From: Liolophura sinensis
Taxonomy: Eukaryota > Mollusca > Polyplacophora > Chitonida > Chitonidae
Assembly: GCF_032854445.1 (NCBI RefSeq)
Contig: NC_088302.1
Coordinates: 32,083,979-32,147,978 of the forward strand
DNA length: 64,000 nucleotides
Direction: 5' to 3'
Position numbers and translations under genes: made by a program. This document shows positions 1 to 11,347 of the stretch, in pieces (within the stretch, counting starts at the first letter, position 1; the number at the start of each line of letters is the position of its first letter). Under the pieces are notes generated by a model, which had not been told where the DNA came from, ran no database searches, and saw only the letters and a list, made by a program, of their open reading frames with translations.

Positions 1-2345
1 ATGGCAGTTAATATAGACTCAAGAAAACATAAGCACACAAATTGGTGTTAATTTTTGGTCATTACTTCCCTTGCATGGTTGGTCTCCCTTTATTCAGTCA
101 GTTGCGTGTAGTTTTTGATAGTGAATATCTGTAGCATGTATTGTGCCCTCATTGACATTTTTGGTAATCAGACAGCGCTAGACAATGTGGCTGCTTATGA
201 AAAATGTTTTGGCATCGTTTTCCAGCAATATGTCCATAAAGCCTTCATATACATATACACATATCGGCCAAGTAGATAGCCCAGTTACATGCATGTATTA
301 CATTCCACATGTAGGGAATTTTCATGCGTCTATTGAAATGGGAAGCACTGTGTGTAAACGCATTGCTGCTGTTGTTGTGTTTTTGTTTTTTTGTTTGTTT
401 TTTTTTAAATTAATTTTTTTGGTAGAGACGGTGAGATGTTGTGTGGAGTATAGTTTTTATTAATACATTGTTAATTCGGTACCAGATCTGTGCATAGTCA
501 CAATCTTCATGTAATTATTCCCAAAGGCTAATGTGATATTAAAATCCTGGTGGTCTTCATGCAAACTGCTGTACAAAAAGTCCTTCTTATATGTTTTATA
601 TAACTTTTACACAGTTAATGCTCATGTTACTAGCTTCTGTGAAATTTAAACTGCGTGGTTAAAATAAATCACATATATACAGCTGAAAGATAGCCAGATT
701 TAACTTGTGAAGCTCAGAGTGAATTCATGGCGCCACAAAATTTAATTCAGGTACTGGATATATTTTTGTTACCAATGACTTAATATGGGAGTGTAAAGTT
801 TTGGTGTGACGACATCATGGTGACATGGATTTGTGAGGTAATAAATGTCATGGTTTGTGGATAATTTTTTCACTAGTTTATACCCACCCAAGTGCTCTGA
901 TTTGCCCCCAAAGTGCTGCAATACTGATAACATCACAAGACAAAGGGATGTCAGCATGATGTTGTAACGTCAAAACTCATGCATTAAAGTGAGCTATTTT
1001 GCACTGATCTTCAAGAAGTGGAGAATATCTTTGGCCAATTGCTGGGAGAGTCATAGAGAAATGCTTTTTTTCCCTTGCAGTTGTTAAAACTGCATATTAT
1101 TTTACTGGTTTTGTTAAAGAAATTTCTAACCATGTAAACATTCAAAGTCAATATGTTTATATATACAAGACCTTGTAATCTTGAGATAAGCACTTATCTT
1201 ATTTTCTTTTTTAAATACGAAAGCAAGCAAGCATCAAACTTATAGCTGAGTATAAAATTTAGTATCTTGTTTGAATGTCCTTTTTTAATCAGAATGCATA
1301 CTTTATCTTATTAAAATAACATCTTATTTTAGCATCTTATTTTTTCTGAAATGTCAATATTCTGTTGTTTGATAATTAGAAATTCTGAATCTCATGTTTC
1401 ATTTTGTTTATTCAGAAGTTACTAGACAAGATCTGTTAAATGGATGCTTTATTTAAAAGTATTCATACTATGTAACTATGATCATAATGCTTGTTTTCAT
1501 TATCAAGAATGTATATTTGAGTTTTTCATGTCCAGTAATTTTAAGGCACAGTTTTGTTTTTTTTTTCATGATTTTTTTTTTTTTTTTTAGTTTTTGCAGG
1601 TTTTGGTGATATTCTGTCTTCCATAAATATTCATTTGTTGACTACTGTGATAATTTGTTGGAATTGATATAAAAAGACTTCAGTTGTACTTTAACCTACA
1701 GTAGCTCAGTTTTAGTTTGCATCTCATTTGCATCTCATTGTCACTTTAGCAAGCACTTTAGTAACTTTTTTCTTCTCGCATATTTTCTGGTGAAAAGAAA
1801 TTGCTTTGACATTCTGATATGAGTTCAGGAAATTGTTATTATTCAAGATCACTATTATTTGTGAAGGAGCCTTTGCAATACCTCACACTGTTGGGTTTTT
1901 AATGTGTCTAGATCTACATAATGTTTTTATGATTTTTCATGTACATGTACTTATTTTAATATGAAATCTAATAATATGTTGTTTATATGAAACCTCTGTT
2001 ACAAACTGACAAAGATTTCATCCATTACGGCTCAGAGATAACATTGTCATATGCTTTGATTATTCTGGATTAAACTCTTATTTTTTTTTTTATTTCTATG
2101 AAAAATGTTTGTGTTTTCCTTTGAAGTTAATAAAGTAAACTTAATTTTGGGAATAAGGAGCGCTTTGTAGGTTTTGACATATGATTTAAGTGGACCATTT
2201 CCAAAGTGGGTGTGGTGGGGATTGAGCGGTGGGATCTAAGCCTCAAGTCAGGCAAATGTTCTGGGGACGCTCTCCAGAATTCTTTTGTACTAACAATCAC
2301 TCTTAATGAACTTCTAAAGTGCTGCCTAGCTGGAATAAACATATT
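1..2345. other. AT-rich stretch, no gene recognised
   Basis: No exon with a recognisable product was found on either strand. The plus strand is T-rich with several T runs (about 1555-1590, 2080). AATAAA hexamers on the plus strand at about 664, 2129 and 2334 would suit a long 3' UTR of a plus-strand gene lying to the left, but base composition alone cannot show this and no coding end is visible. Confidence 0.3.
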
Positions 2346-2369
2346 TTGAATTTGATAATTGTAAGGCAG

Positions 2370-2486
2370 CCAATGATCGGGGTCCTCTCCCTGCAGCAGA
2401 TCAGTCTCTAACCAATGAGATTTCCACCTGGAATCCGAGCTGCTGGTTTATATAGGCTGCTGGGTTATGCCAGGATGTATATCAGG
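2370..2486 (+). promoter_or_regulatory. Promoter-like cluster (two CCAAT, one TATA)
   Basis: CCAAT pentamers at 2370-2374 and 2412-2416 are followed by a TATATA box at 2449-2454. A start site about 30 bases later would fall near 2480, just before a CAG/GTAGG donor-like junction at 2485-2486. The order and spacing fit a plus-strand polymerase II promoter. No downstream coding exon could be recognised and a MITE begins at 2641, so this may be chance or a dead promoter. Confidence 0.3.
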
Positions 2487-2640
2487 TAGGCCTGCCGTGC
2501 GGAGGTCAAATTTCTTTTCAACTCATATATCTGACTGCCGTCGTATAAGTAAAACATTTTTAGTGACTTTTAACTGCAATCCATTAAACTAGTGCCGCCG
2601 AAGTAAATTTAGACAGTACCATTCAGTTTCTGTCATTTTA

Positions 2641-3278
2641 TAGGGCCTATGAGGGACACGGGTTCACGGGAATTCCGCTTGGGGCACTCGCGCATATACC
2701 GGAAGCTGGGGTCAGAAAAACGCTTCATTTGCTCAACACTCATATCGTTAGAGTTCTAACCCCAACTTCCGGTATATACGCGAGCGCCCCCACGCCTAAC
2801 TGGACACAGACCCCCATTACAACTTCCGTTTTTGGGGAGGAAAAGCGTGTAATTCTGTGTATTTTAGAATGTAAAATCTTTCTATGCTGCCAGCCTGCCG
2901 CTTTTGCTGTACAGGTGCATGCTAGGTATCAAAATGCTGGAAATTGTCTAAGATTTGGGCAGGTATGAGTTTTACTGATGAAAGTTTGAAATTCTGGGCG
3001 AGAGGACACAAGGAGATAGGTGGTGATGAGGCTGCGAGTGACGTTCCCTTGGCGTTGCTAGGCACCCCTCCCAGCTGCTGGCATAGAAAGGTCCAGATTT
3101 TGACGGTCAACCTATGTCAAGCTTCTTTCTCACAGGCTAGGCCAGGTGTGCACCAAAGCTTATTTGCCACGGAACGTTGGGGCTGAGCTACAGCGCTAAA
3201 CGTTAACATTGTCGCTTATGGAAAATTAATGGGGGTCTGTAGCCAACTCACCTGAACTCGTGTCCCTCGCAGGCCCTA
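2641..3278. mobile_element. MITE-1 copy 1, interrupted by another element
   Basis: A non-coding fold-back element. Its ends are inverted copies: TAGGGCCTATGAGGGACACG at the left (2641) and its near-complement at the right (ending 3278), both next to TA, as in Tc1/mariner-like insertions. Inside the left part is a second inverted pair of about 40 bases (about 2675-2715 and 2752-2795) sharing TATACCGGAAG. Removing the insertion at 2806-3240 leaves about 203 bp, matching the intact copy at 6095-6296 (202 bp). No transposase is encoded, so it depends on one elsewhere. Confidence 0.75.
2806..3240. mobile_element. MITE-2, inserted inside MITE-1
   Basis: About 435 bp bounded by a perfect 14-base inverted repeat, ACAGACCCCCATTA at 2806-2819 and its complement at 3227-3240. 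It interrupts the right arm of MITE-1. No clear target duplication is visible and no coding region is recognised inside. The reading frames through it look fortuitous. Confidence 0.6.
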
Positions 3279-4199
3279 TTTGTAAAGCCGATACGGATCA
3301 AGGGAGACCACTCTGTTTGTCATTTTGACATCACAGATTACAAAGCCGAAAGAAAAACCGACGGCTCTCTATGTCTTCAAAGACGTGTTGGCTAGATTTA
3401 TTCTTCAGGTCATTCTGGAAAATTAGGACTATTTTGTAGTAATCTTTCTTTTATTTCCAATTTTCTTACTTTACTTCTTTTTCTGCTCATTGACCTCTCG
3501 GTGGCAGATCGATTTGTCAGTACCGGTAATCTGTAATTCTAGTCAATTCAGATAAGTTGAGCGCCGATTGTGGTGTTTTTACGTTCCCGTCAGTTATCAA
3601 ATCACCATATATCACCACAATCCACCTTGATTTAACCAATCTTTGATCACTTTTGATTATTTTGTTCCCAACATTGAAGCAAAATCAACGTTGTTTACCT
3701 TCATCACGTAATAAATAGTGGTTTAATCATGTGTATAATTGTTTATTTGTTGGAAGATTTCCAATTTAAATTAACGGTTAGCCACCTTTTGTGATTTATG
3801 TATTGTAAATATTTCAGTTACAAATGGGTGGTGATTTCTAATAGATATCTATTGATTTGTATTTTGTAGGCGTGGGTATTCGGTAAATGGTACCTATAGT
3901 AAGAACTGTTCAAGCATGTACAGACAACCGTCAGTATACGTGCTTAAAGAGGTGCCTTTTCCTGGAATGGTTCCCTCTGTCGTTAAGAATAGATATGATG
4001 TAAAGACTGATATACCACGAGAGTGAATGCACCTAGACAAGGTCTCTTGGTCAACGTGCAAACTTTAATGAATATGCGAGTTGAAATTGGAATCCTGGAA
4101 AAGTTATCGTATAGTTATCTTAAATACGGTACCGTTGGATAATGGGTAGTCTGGATGACAATGGAGCACTAGAAAAAGTAACAGTTATACTTGTGCAAG
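3279..4199. other. No gene or repeat recognised
   Basis: Unique-looking AT-rich sequence. A short open stretch at about 3346-3435 (plus) has AG and GT near its ends but no recognisable product, so it is not called as an exon. Confidence 0.3.
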
Positions 4200-4322
4200 T
4201 ATATTTTATCCGATAAAGAGGAGATATTTTAAAAATGAAACTCTGAAAACAGTGATTGTCTCAGAAGATGGTCTAATCGTCCAGAACAGAAAATGAAACA
4301 CTAGAAGAAACGGTTGTCTTTA

Positions 4323-4660
4323 GAGTGCTTGTGGTTTAACGTCGTACTTTACAATTTTTCAGTCATATGACGACGAAGGAATCCTTAGAGTGCATGTAAT
4401 TTGCTTCCTTGTTGCAGGACGGGTTTTCACCACTCTTTTATCTAGTGCTGCTTCACTGAGACGATTTGGCGAAGCGAGCAAGCCGCCCCTCCCGAGCCAT
4501 TATACTGAAACGGGTCAACCAGTCGTTGCACTATCCCCTTCATGATGAACGCCAAGCGAGGAGGTTACAACTTCCTGTAAAGTCTTAGGTGTGACTCGAC
4601 CCAGGATTGACACTGGAGCTCTACCTCCAGTGTCGCTCTACCAACTATGCTATCGGGGCC
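4323..4660 (-). mobile_element. SINE-A copy (tRNA-derived)
   Basis: Reads, reversed, as a SINE: tRNA-like head at the right (about 4590-4660), body, and a tail at 4323 beginning GTGCTTGTGGTTTAACGTCG. The core TTTTTCAGTCATATGACGAC at about 4359-4378 is shared with the copies at 11037, 18463, 49478 and 55268. The element is inserted in the ~70 bp array. Confidence 0.7.
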
Positions 4661-4851
4661 GATCTGGTTGTCTTTTGAGTTATTCTCAGTGTTCAGTGGT
4701 AAAGAATAGTTGTTGTGAAAATGAAACACTGGAAGAAGTGGTTCTTATTGGTATTAAAAGAAAAAAGAAATGGCAAGACTGGGTGAATGCTTAACCAGGA
4801 AGAGCGGTTGTTGGCTGAAGTTCACATCGTCATTCTAGGGCAAAGACCACC

Positions 4852-5050
4852 GTTTGATTGTTTACTTGATGTTGAAGGCCGTGCTTAAGACTTTTCCATT
4901 TATGTATAACGTTGGTCAGACTTATGGGTTGAGCATACCGTGCACCTACCTTGAATTCATACCTCACAAACCTCTTGACTTAAAACCCAAGCTGAAACAG
5001 CGAAGGCAGGATTCGAACACGCGACCTTATTGGTAAAATGCCAGTTAACC
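4852..5050 (-). mobile_element. SINE-C copy (tRNA-derived)
   Basis: The left end resembles the TTTGATTG...GCCGTGCTTAAGA tail of the SINE-B and SINE-C families. The right end carries a reversed tRNA-type B box (GTTCGAATCCTGCC on the minus strand near 5010) in a head resembling those at 14160-14360 and 30362-30540. The copy is diverged, and the boundaries are approximate. Confidence 0.5.
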
Positions 5051-5735
5051 ACATCGATAACCAGGGCTTTGAGCATACGAGCCTGGGAGACCCATAACAA
5101 AGAATAGATGGGGAATAAATTAAACGTCGGGAGAACTTGCTGTCTGTTCCATGGCAAAGTAAAAACGGATCAAAAATAAAATGCTCAGAGAAGTTCAAAT
5201 GGTCAAATATGGCCAAATGATAAAGCTCGCTTAATTGATCACTGAAAGTGAAACGCTGGAAGAAGTTTTTGCCTTTTGAATGGGTCTAATTGTCCATTGA
5301 TAAAGAAAACTGATTGAAAGTTAAACACTGGAAGAAGTTTTGCCGTTGGAATTGGTCTAATGTTGTCCACTGGTAAAGAACAGATCGACTGAAAGTAAAA
5401 CGCTGGAAGAAGTCGTTGCCTTTGTCTAAATAAGGTAAAGAATAGGTAAGGTGTTTGTGAAAGCGCCAACAGAAGCATGTTTGCCTCTGGAGTTGATCTA
5501 GTCAGCATATGGTGAAAAATACACGAGGTGAAAACGAAATCTAGAGAGGTAGAAGTGATTGTCCCTGGAAATAGTCTGGAAGTGGTAAAGAACAGACCAG
5601 TTGAGATGAAATGCTGGAAGAAGTGGTTCTTTCTGTGGTAAAGCATATATGGGATGAAAAACAAAGGATGAAAGAAGTGATTGTCTCTGGACATTGTTGG
5701 TTTGTTTGACTGAATTATGGTTCGTAATGCTTTTT

Positions 5736-5877
5736 ATATTTATTTATTTATTTATTTATTTATCTGATTGGTGTTTCACGCCGTGCTCAAGAATATTTAC
5801 ACGACGATGGTCAGCATTATAGTAGGAGGAAAACTGGCAGAGCCCAGGGGAAATACACGACCATCCGCAGGTTTGCC
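5736..5877 (-). mobile_element. SINE-B fragment
   Basis: The (ATTT)n tail at 5736-5763 is followed by the family core (GATTGGTGTTTCACGCCGTG, then the AATATTTACACGACGATGG and GCATTATAGTAGGAGGAAAA blocks). It ends near CCATCCGCAGG, so the tRNA-like head is missing (5' truncated). Confidence 0.7.
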
Positions 5878-6094
5878 CTTTATATGTTTACCGTGTAATG
5901 ATACCTATTATAATGTCACATACATGTGCCTACGACTTTTTTCTGTTTTTTAGAGGAGAAGAAAAGGTCCCTTTGTGTATCATGTTAAAACATAAATAGC
6001 ATGTTCTGTGCGTGGTTTAAGGTTTTGTCATTGAGAAAACATGCACTTGTACATAAAAAGGCGTTACATAACACAGGTAGATACATCTGAGTTA

Positions 6095-6296
6095 TAGGGC
6101 CCATGATTGATACGAGCACTTTGGAGTTCCGTGTGTGTGGGGGTGGGGGGGGCGCTCGTGCATATACGGGGAGTTGGGGCTAGAACCCTGACCTTTCCGC
6201 TTGAGCGATGGGCGAATGGAGCGTTTTCTAACCCCAACTTCCGGTATAAGTGCGAGCGCCCCCGCGTGGAACTCTCGAGAACTTGTATCTATCCTA
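6095..6296. mobile_element. MITE-1 copy 2, intact
   Basis: A 202 bp fold-back element. The left end TAGGGCCCATGATTGATACG and the right end (complement TAGGATAGATACAAG) are inverted, and both share the GAGTTCC block that follows. Inner arms at about 6149-6195 and 6229-6263 carry TATACSGGRAGTTGGGG, almost the same as copy 1 at 2641. It lacks the MITE-2 insertion seen there. No protein is encoded; the 104- and 81-codon frames through it are incidental. Confidence 0.75.
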
Positions 6297-7470
6297 TGAG
6301 AAGCCCCCCTGAAGGAACGCATATGTACGTAATGCAAGAGTGTGCAAAGTTGCAGCTACATCCCTTTCTTCGATGCATGGCCAGATTTACCCTTGAGCGT
6401 TCGAGACGGATACCCCGTTAATCATCTACTGCGCTTGTTCAATTAATTTTCAGAGAGTATTTGTGATCGATGGTCTAATAGCACACCGCATCTAACATAA
6501 TTCCTTTGCAGCTATTTTTGTATATACACATTACAATATTTTACGTCAACAAATTATAGCTGCTATACTCGCATAATTAATCTATAAAACACTGAATAAA
6601 TGAACTCTCCATGACAGTTGCCTCAAGTTCTTATTTCACTACATAGTATAAACAGGGGCAGCCAAGGTGATGGGGAGAGATTGGGGAAACAAAATATCTA
6701 GTCAGGGGAGAGTCCAGGGGATTACCTATGGGAAAGGGGTTCATTCTAGAATAGAATATACAACAGGTCAGTTTTTCCCTCTGACATAGTTGATTGTTGT
6801 GATGAGACGCACGTAACTGATCCATTCTGATATTCACCGCATTTGCGTACTTGTTAGAATAGTAAAGTCATTATTACATCACAGAACAATGCCAGGGGCA
6901 CCCAGATCTGAAATCGGGTTTTTTTTTCTCTTTGGAGTATTTCCGTGTAAATCTGTTTTGTGTTGTATACGCAGTTCACATGTCGTCACGTGTACACTGC
7001 ATCGTTTTATTAAAGGGGATTAGGCCTATAACAGTTTCCAATGACGCTCAGTCTTGCTCTCAATTAAGAGCCATGATTGAAAAAGCTGGACCTAGGGAGT
7101 TGTGGAGATCCCTGCTGTGCCAGGCTGTGTCACCGGTTTGACGACAATAAACCAGGGAAATAACCCAGACGGTGGTACATAAGAAAACCACTCAAATGAA
7201 GAGAGACAGAATGTAATATACAATTATGGTTTCACTTTATTTCATTGTATTTATTTGTAAATATGTTGTATACTCGAGAACTATCAGCTTTAAAGGTTAG
7301 GTTCATGTCACCAAGATCCCCCCAACAGTGTTGAGGACGGGGAAAGGTACTAATTCCCTGTCCAAGGCCTTTTATGGTATGATAATATACATATTAATGA
7401 CATATCATATACTATAATGACGCACACACTGTCTTGTCCAGAAGGCATTCATTTCCAGCCTATTAAACTC
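6297..7470. other. No gene recognised
   Basis: Mixed unique sequence. Short open frames (6631-6837 minus, 6932-7141 plus) have no recognisable product or splice context. Confidence 0.3.
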
Positions 7471-7473
7471 GCT

Positions 7474-7506
7474 GGGGGGTGGGGGGGGGGGGTGGGGGTG
7501 GGGGGG
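7474..7506 (+). repeat. G-run, possible quadruplex
   Basis: A near-continuous G tract with only four T interruptions. It could fold as a G-quadruplex on the plus strand or be slippage-prone; no gene is adjacent. Confidence 0.6.
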
Positions 7507-7811
7507 AAGTAACATGTATATCGTTGACATGAAGAGTGATACCAAATGTTTAATGTATCTGTTCATATAATACTGCTATTATCACAAAGACCTGCTATAA
7601 TAGGGAATCACAAGCCTCACTTCCATGCATAGTTTCGCCGTGACTTCCGCCTGGGTTGCACCTGCAATTAGAGATTTGCTATTAATTATCAGAAGTCAAC
7701 TATATACGACTGTTTTAATTGGATTTTACTGACGGAGGTTAATGATTACATGAGAGTATCATAATGAGAGGAGAGCAAATCGACATGTATACACAAAGGG
7801 CCATTGTAGAG

Positions 7812-7932
<121 letters not shown>

Positions 7933-8188
7933 CACCTATATCCTGATGAAATTACCCAATCGTACGATGTTCAACACCAACAAACCCTAAAAACAAATAC
8001 GCTGTAATTTTCCTTTAATTAAGCGAGATATTCGTGTGTTCATCAGGCCTATATGGGTTTCTCCGTCAAACGCGGAAATAAGAAGCAGCTATTCCCTCTA
8101 AATACTCGATCATACAAGAACACGCCATCCTTCAACTCCTTTGTTTAAGGCTTTCGACGAAATACTCTAGAATAAAGGAGTTTTTTCT

Positions 8189-8294
8189 TGGCTCTGCCCG
8201 GCTTCCTCCCACTATAATGCTGGCCGCGCGCTTGTAGAAGTGAAATACAATGAACTAATAAATCAATAGATGAAAATGAATGAATAAATAAATC
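8189..8294 (+). mobile_element. SINE-B fragment, plus orientation
   Basis: Reads GGCTCTGCCCGGCTTCCTCC, then ATAATGCTGGCCGC, then a GTGAAATA block and an AATAAATAAATCC tail: the reverse complement of the usual core. The head and the centre of the body are missing. Confidence 0.6.
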
Positions 8295-8363
8295 CAAGGA
8301 ATTTACACTTACAACGGGCTAGCCAGGGTATATTATACATGCATAGCTTTTCTTCGCGAACTT

Positions 8364-8428
8364 TGAAGTCTTAGGTGCATTCACTGGACTTGGGATTGAA
8401 CCCAGGTCGCGTGGCTGACACCGTGATG
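8364..8428 (-). mobile_element. SINE-A head fragment
   Basis: GAAGTCTTAGGTGCATTCAC...GGGATTGAACCCAGGTCGCG resembles the reversed tRNA-like head of SINE-A (compare 4588-4650). The minus strand shows a B-box-like GGTTCAATCC. No body is attached. Confidence 0.45.
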
Positions 8429-10738
8429 AAAGATCTTGCTTACTGGACAGGTCAAACTGAACCGTGCTTTACATGTGCGTTACGGTCAAAACCGTGTAAT
8501 TTTGAACAACGCAATTTTGTTCATCACTCCTCATCCAGGGAAAAGCTAGGCACGATTCTAACTCAATAATCTCAAGGCCAGTATGATTACATTTTAGAAA
8601 AGAAGATGGGTATATATGTAAAAAAAAAAAAAAAAAAAAAGTGAAAACTGTTTCACAAAGAAAACTTGTCGAGAATTCGAGACCTTTAATTATAGGTATA
8701 AATATGTGGTAGTTGAAGTACAATCTGTAGAGGTTTTATGTATCTCGGTCGCAACTGTTACTGCATATACATGTATATTAGGCATCGTGCAAGGTGAGAA
8801 TACACTGATGATGACATATTGCATATCTGCAATTAGCACGAGCTAGACAGCGAATTTGGCCGAATGTATCACTTGCAGTAGCATTCGACTCAAATATGAC
8901 CGTATGCATCAATTTCGGTTTCTTGGAGGTAGTTCAGTATTAAAATAGATCCCCATCTGTTTATTATGTAATTCTATACAGGTGAAAATGATACATAAGA
9001 TCTGTATTCTTGAAAAAACTTGAACTTTCTATATCAAATGGATATGTCACCAATGTGTATGTAATCTCTATAAACTACTGTGTACTAGTGGTACACACAA
9101 TTGTAGCAAAATTGCACATCCACATAATTTATTGTGCACCAGAAGTACACAAATTGTGTAATTCATGTAACACATCCGCAGTGACTTGTGTATATATGTA
9201 TGTACCACTGATACACGTCATTGTTGATGTGCAAATTTGTGTACAATCGTTTTTACAGAGTAACAAAGTACATGCATGTACGCCATAATACAAGAAAGAA
9301 GTTGATTGTTCTGATGTTATGTGTAACAGAAAACAAAGGAACCTTCTCAAATTTCTACATCGTTGTATTCCAACTTCAGTTTCGAACTTTCGTTCGCATA
9401 AGATATGTTGGGCTGTATAGGTCTAAATAAACCATGCACATTGTACATAACCGTGGCTATAATGCAATGTTTTTTAGTAATTCACTCATGCAGATCTGTC
9501 AAGCAGTGAGAGATGCTTTTGCTCTGTATCAGGATACCCAAATAATTTGCATAAAGCTATAGTAGTATCTCGTTTTGGAGTTGTGAAGGTTCACTATGAA
9601 TTGCTTTCTCATCCGGCAACATCCACTTGTCAATGTCAATTTTGCGTTGACCTTTGACCCGTTGTCACTCTGTGAATTCCGGAGAACACCCTGCAACTCG
9701 AGACTTTCCGAACCTCCAACATCATGAACAACGTTAAGTGAGTTACTCAGTTAGCCTATATTTATGTCGTCTCAAGTGTGTAGTTTGTAACAAATAACAA
9801 GAAGAAATCCCATATGGCTTGTATGCACAGGATGATGGTAAAATGGGTTACGCAGAGAATATGGATCCGTGCCACGTACATATAAACTGACGACAGGGGT
9901 CGCCGTAACCGCATCTCTTGACCTGAATTTAAACGCCTATCGAAATTAAAATCCTCCAGCCGGCGGGATCTATTTTGACAGCTGGTATAAGTGACATGTG
10001 CATAGAATTGTATTTTGATGTAGCAAAAAACGACGTCTGCGCAATAATCGGTATCTTTTTGTTGTGAGGAAGCATTTTTAAAAATTGCTCTAATACTGAC
10101 TGGACTGAATGGCTATAGTATACGGGCCTAAGCGTATATAGACATGTACGATAAAAGTTAATAAATAAAATATGTCATGCAGCCATTTGGCGTCTCTGCT
10201 ACGCTGCATTTTATGGTATTATTAACTTAGCCCACCAATAAACGTAAGCTATCAAGACTCAGACATTACTATTGCATGATTCTTCTACATAAGTAATAGT
10301 GTCACCTGAAAAGGTTAAGTCTCTTTCCGTGTTACCCGCAAATGAGTCACTGTTACAGTCATTATCAGCTTCGTCAGAGTCACTACTGCTATTGTAGTTT
10401 GAAGAAGAAAAAAAAATATCACGGTAGTGAGCAGAAATGTAAGAATAATCGTCCTAATATAATATATATGTAGACTGTATATTGTTCTCTGCCCTTATAA
10501 CGAGGTTCTTGTTCCACCCAATGGCAATCTGGCATGCAAAGTCAGGTTGTATAAATCAATGATAAATACAACTGAAAAACAATTCTGTCACAGTAACCAA
10601 ACCCCGACGATCTCAACCAGAGTGCTTTCAGATAGCCTATACGTATTCGTGACTTGTCTATAATATGATGACCGAAGATGACGTTTGGTTTAGTGTTTAT
10701 TAAAATCTGTGACTTTATAACTCACCACTGCATTGCTC
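8429..10738. other. No gene recognised
   Basis: Contains an A-run at 8620-8640 and the imperfect hairpin at 9099-9248. A weak first-exon candidate on the plus strand near 9723-9737 (a short ATG frame running into an AA/GTGAGT donor) has no downstream partner that I could find. Confidence 0.3.
9099..9248. repeat. Imperfect inverted repeat (hairpin)
   Basis: The left arm at about 9099-9152 (TTGTAGCAAAATTGCACATC) and the right arm at about 9199-9248 (GATGTGCAAATTTGTGTACA) are roughly 70 percent complementary over about 50 bases, with a loop of under 50. It may be a decayed fold-back element or a transcribed hairpin. Confidence 0.4.
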
Positions 10739-11007
10739 TCTATTTATGTATTATTTGATGTGTGTATTTTAAGTTGCACTAAAGAATATTTCACATATAC
10801 GACGGCGTCCAGCATTATGCATGGCCGCATGAAACCTGGCAGAGCCATGGGAGACCATCCCTAGGTTGCTACCAGACGTTCGCACGTACGACCAGAGAAG
10901 AAGCCAGCACATAAACCGATCTCGATCTTTCGGCGACCGCATTGGTGAAAGGCTTCTGAATCAATGTGTTGCGCTTGCGTGTTAACCTCTCGGCCACGGA
11001 TCTCCCA
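10739..11007 (-). mobile_element. SINE-B copy, nearly full length
   Basis: A TATTTATGTATTATTTGATG tail, then the AAGAATATTTCACATATACG and CCAGCATTATG core, the GTTGCTACCAGACGTTCGCA block, and a reversed tRNA-like head to about 11007. It lies head-on against a SINE-A copy starting about 30 bases later in the same orientation. Confidence 0.7.
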
Positions 11008-11036
11008 AGCGTTTGGTTGAAATGTGTGTATGTATA

Positions 11037-11347
11037 CCTGGGGTTTCACGTCGTATTTAGCAATTTTTCAATCATGTGACGACGAGGAGTCATTAGCTGT
11101 GTGTACGTATATTTGGCAGGCCGAGTTCATGCCGCGAAAGTGCTGCCACCACTAAAGCATCATGCCGAAGAGACTCCATCCGATCAAATTATATTAACAT
11201 TGGGCCAACCAGTCATGTTTCCTTGCTTTAATCTCTCAAGCGATACAGCAACAAAAACCATTTTTAAAGTCTTTGGTATGACCCCCACAGGGGTTTGATC
11301 CAAGGTTTCCCGACTTCGAAGTTGACGCTGTAACCATTAGGAGACCG
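11037..11347 (-). mobile_element. SINE-A copy, nearly full length
   Basis: Starts with the GGGTTTCACGTCGTATTTAG end, shows the core TTTTTCAATCATGTGACGAC, the CCGCGAAAGTGCTGCCACCA body, and ends in a reversed tRNA-like head (GGGTTTGATCCAAGG, about 11290-11345). Confidence 0.75.

Larger units (their letters stand above)
4200..5700. repeat. Degenerate ~70 bp tandem array broken by SINEs
   Basis: A motif of the form GAAACACTGGAAGAAG followed by a GTCTAATTGTCCA/GGTAAAGAACAGA-like block recurs at about 4290, 4720, 5250, 5320, 5400, 5560 and 5610, with further weaker units. The units are diverged and spaced about 60-80 bases apart where uninterrupted. Two SINEs (4323-4660 and 4852-5050) sit between units, so the array is older than both insertions. 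The long minus-strand reading frame at 5239-5694 is a by-product of the repeat. Confidence 0.6.

Noticed and set aside
4990-5060. tRNA gene suggested by a GTTCGAATCC box
   Set aside because: No complete cloverleaf can be drawn; it is the head of a SINE-C copy.
5239-5694. 151-codon minus frame with many Phe/His/Leu
   Set aside because: It coincides with the degenerate ~70 bp array and has no homology or splice context.
6092-6421. 81- and 104-codon frames on opposite strands
   Set aside because: They lie across MITE-1 copy 2 and mirror each other because of the inverted repeats.
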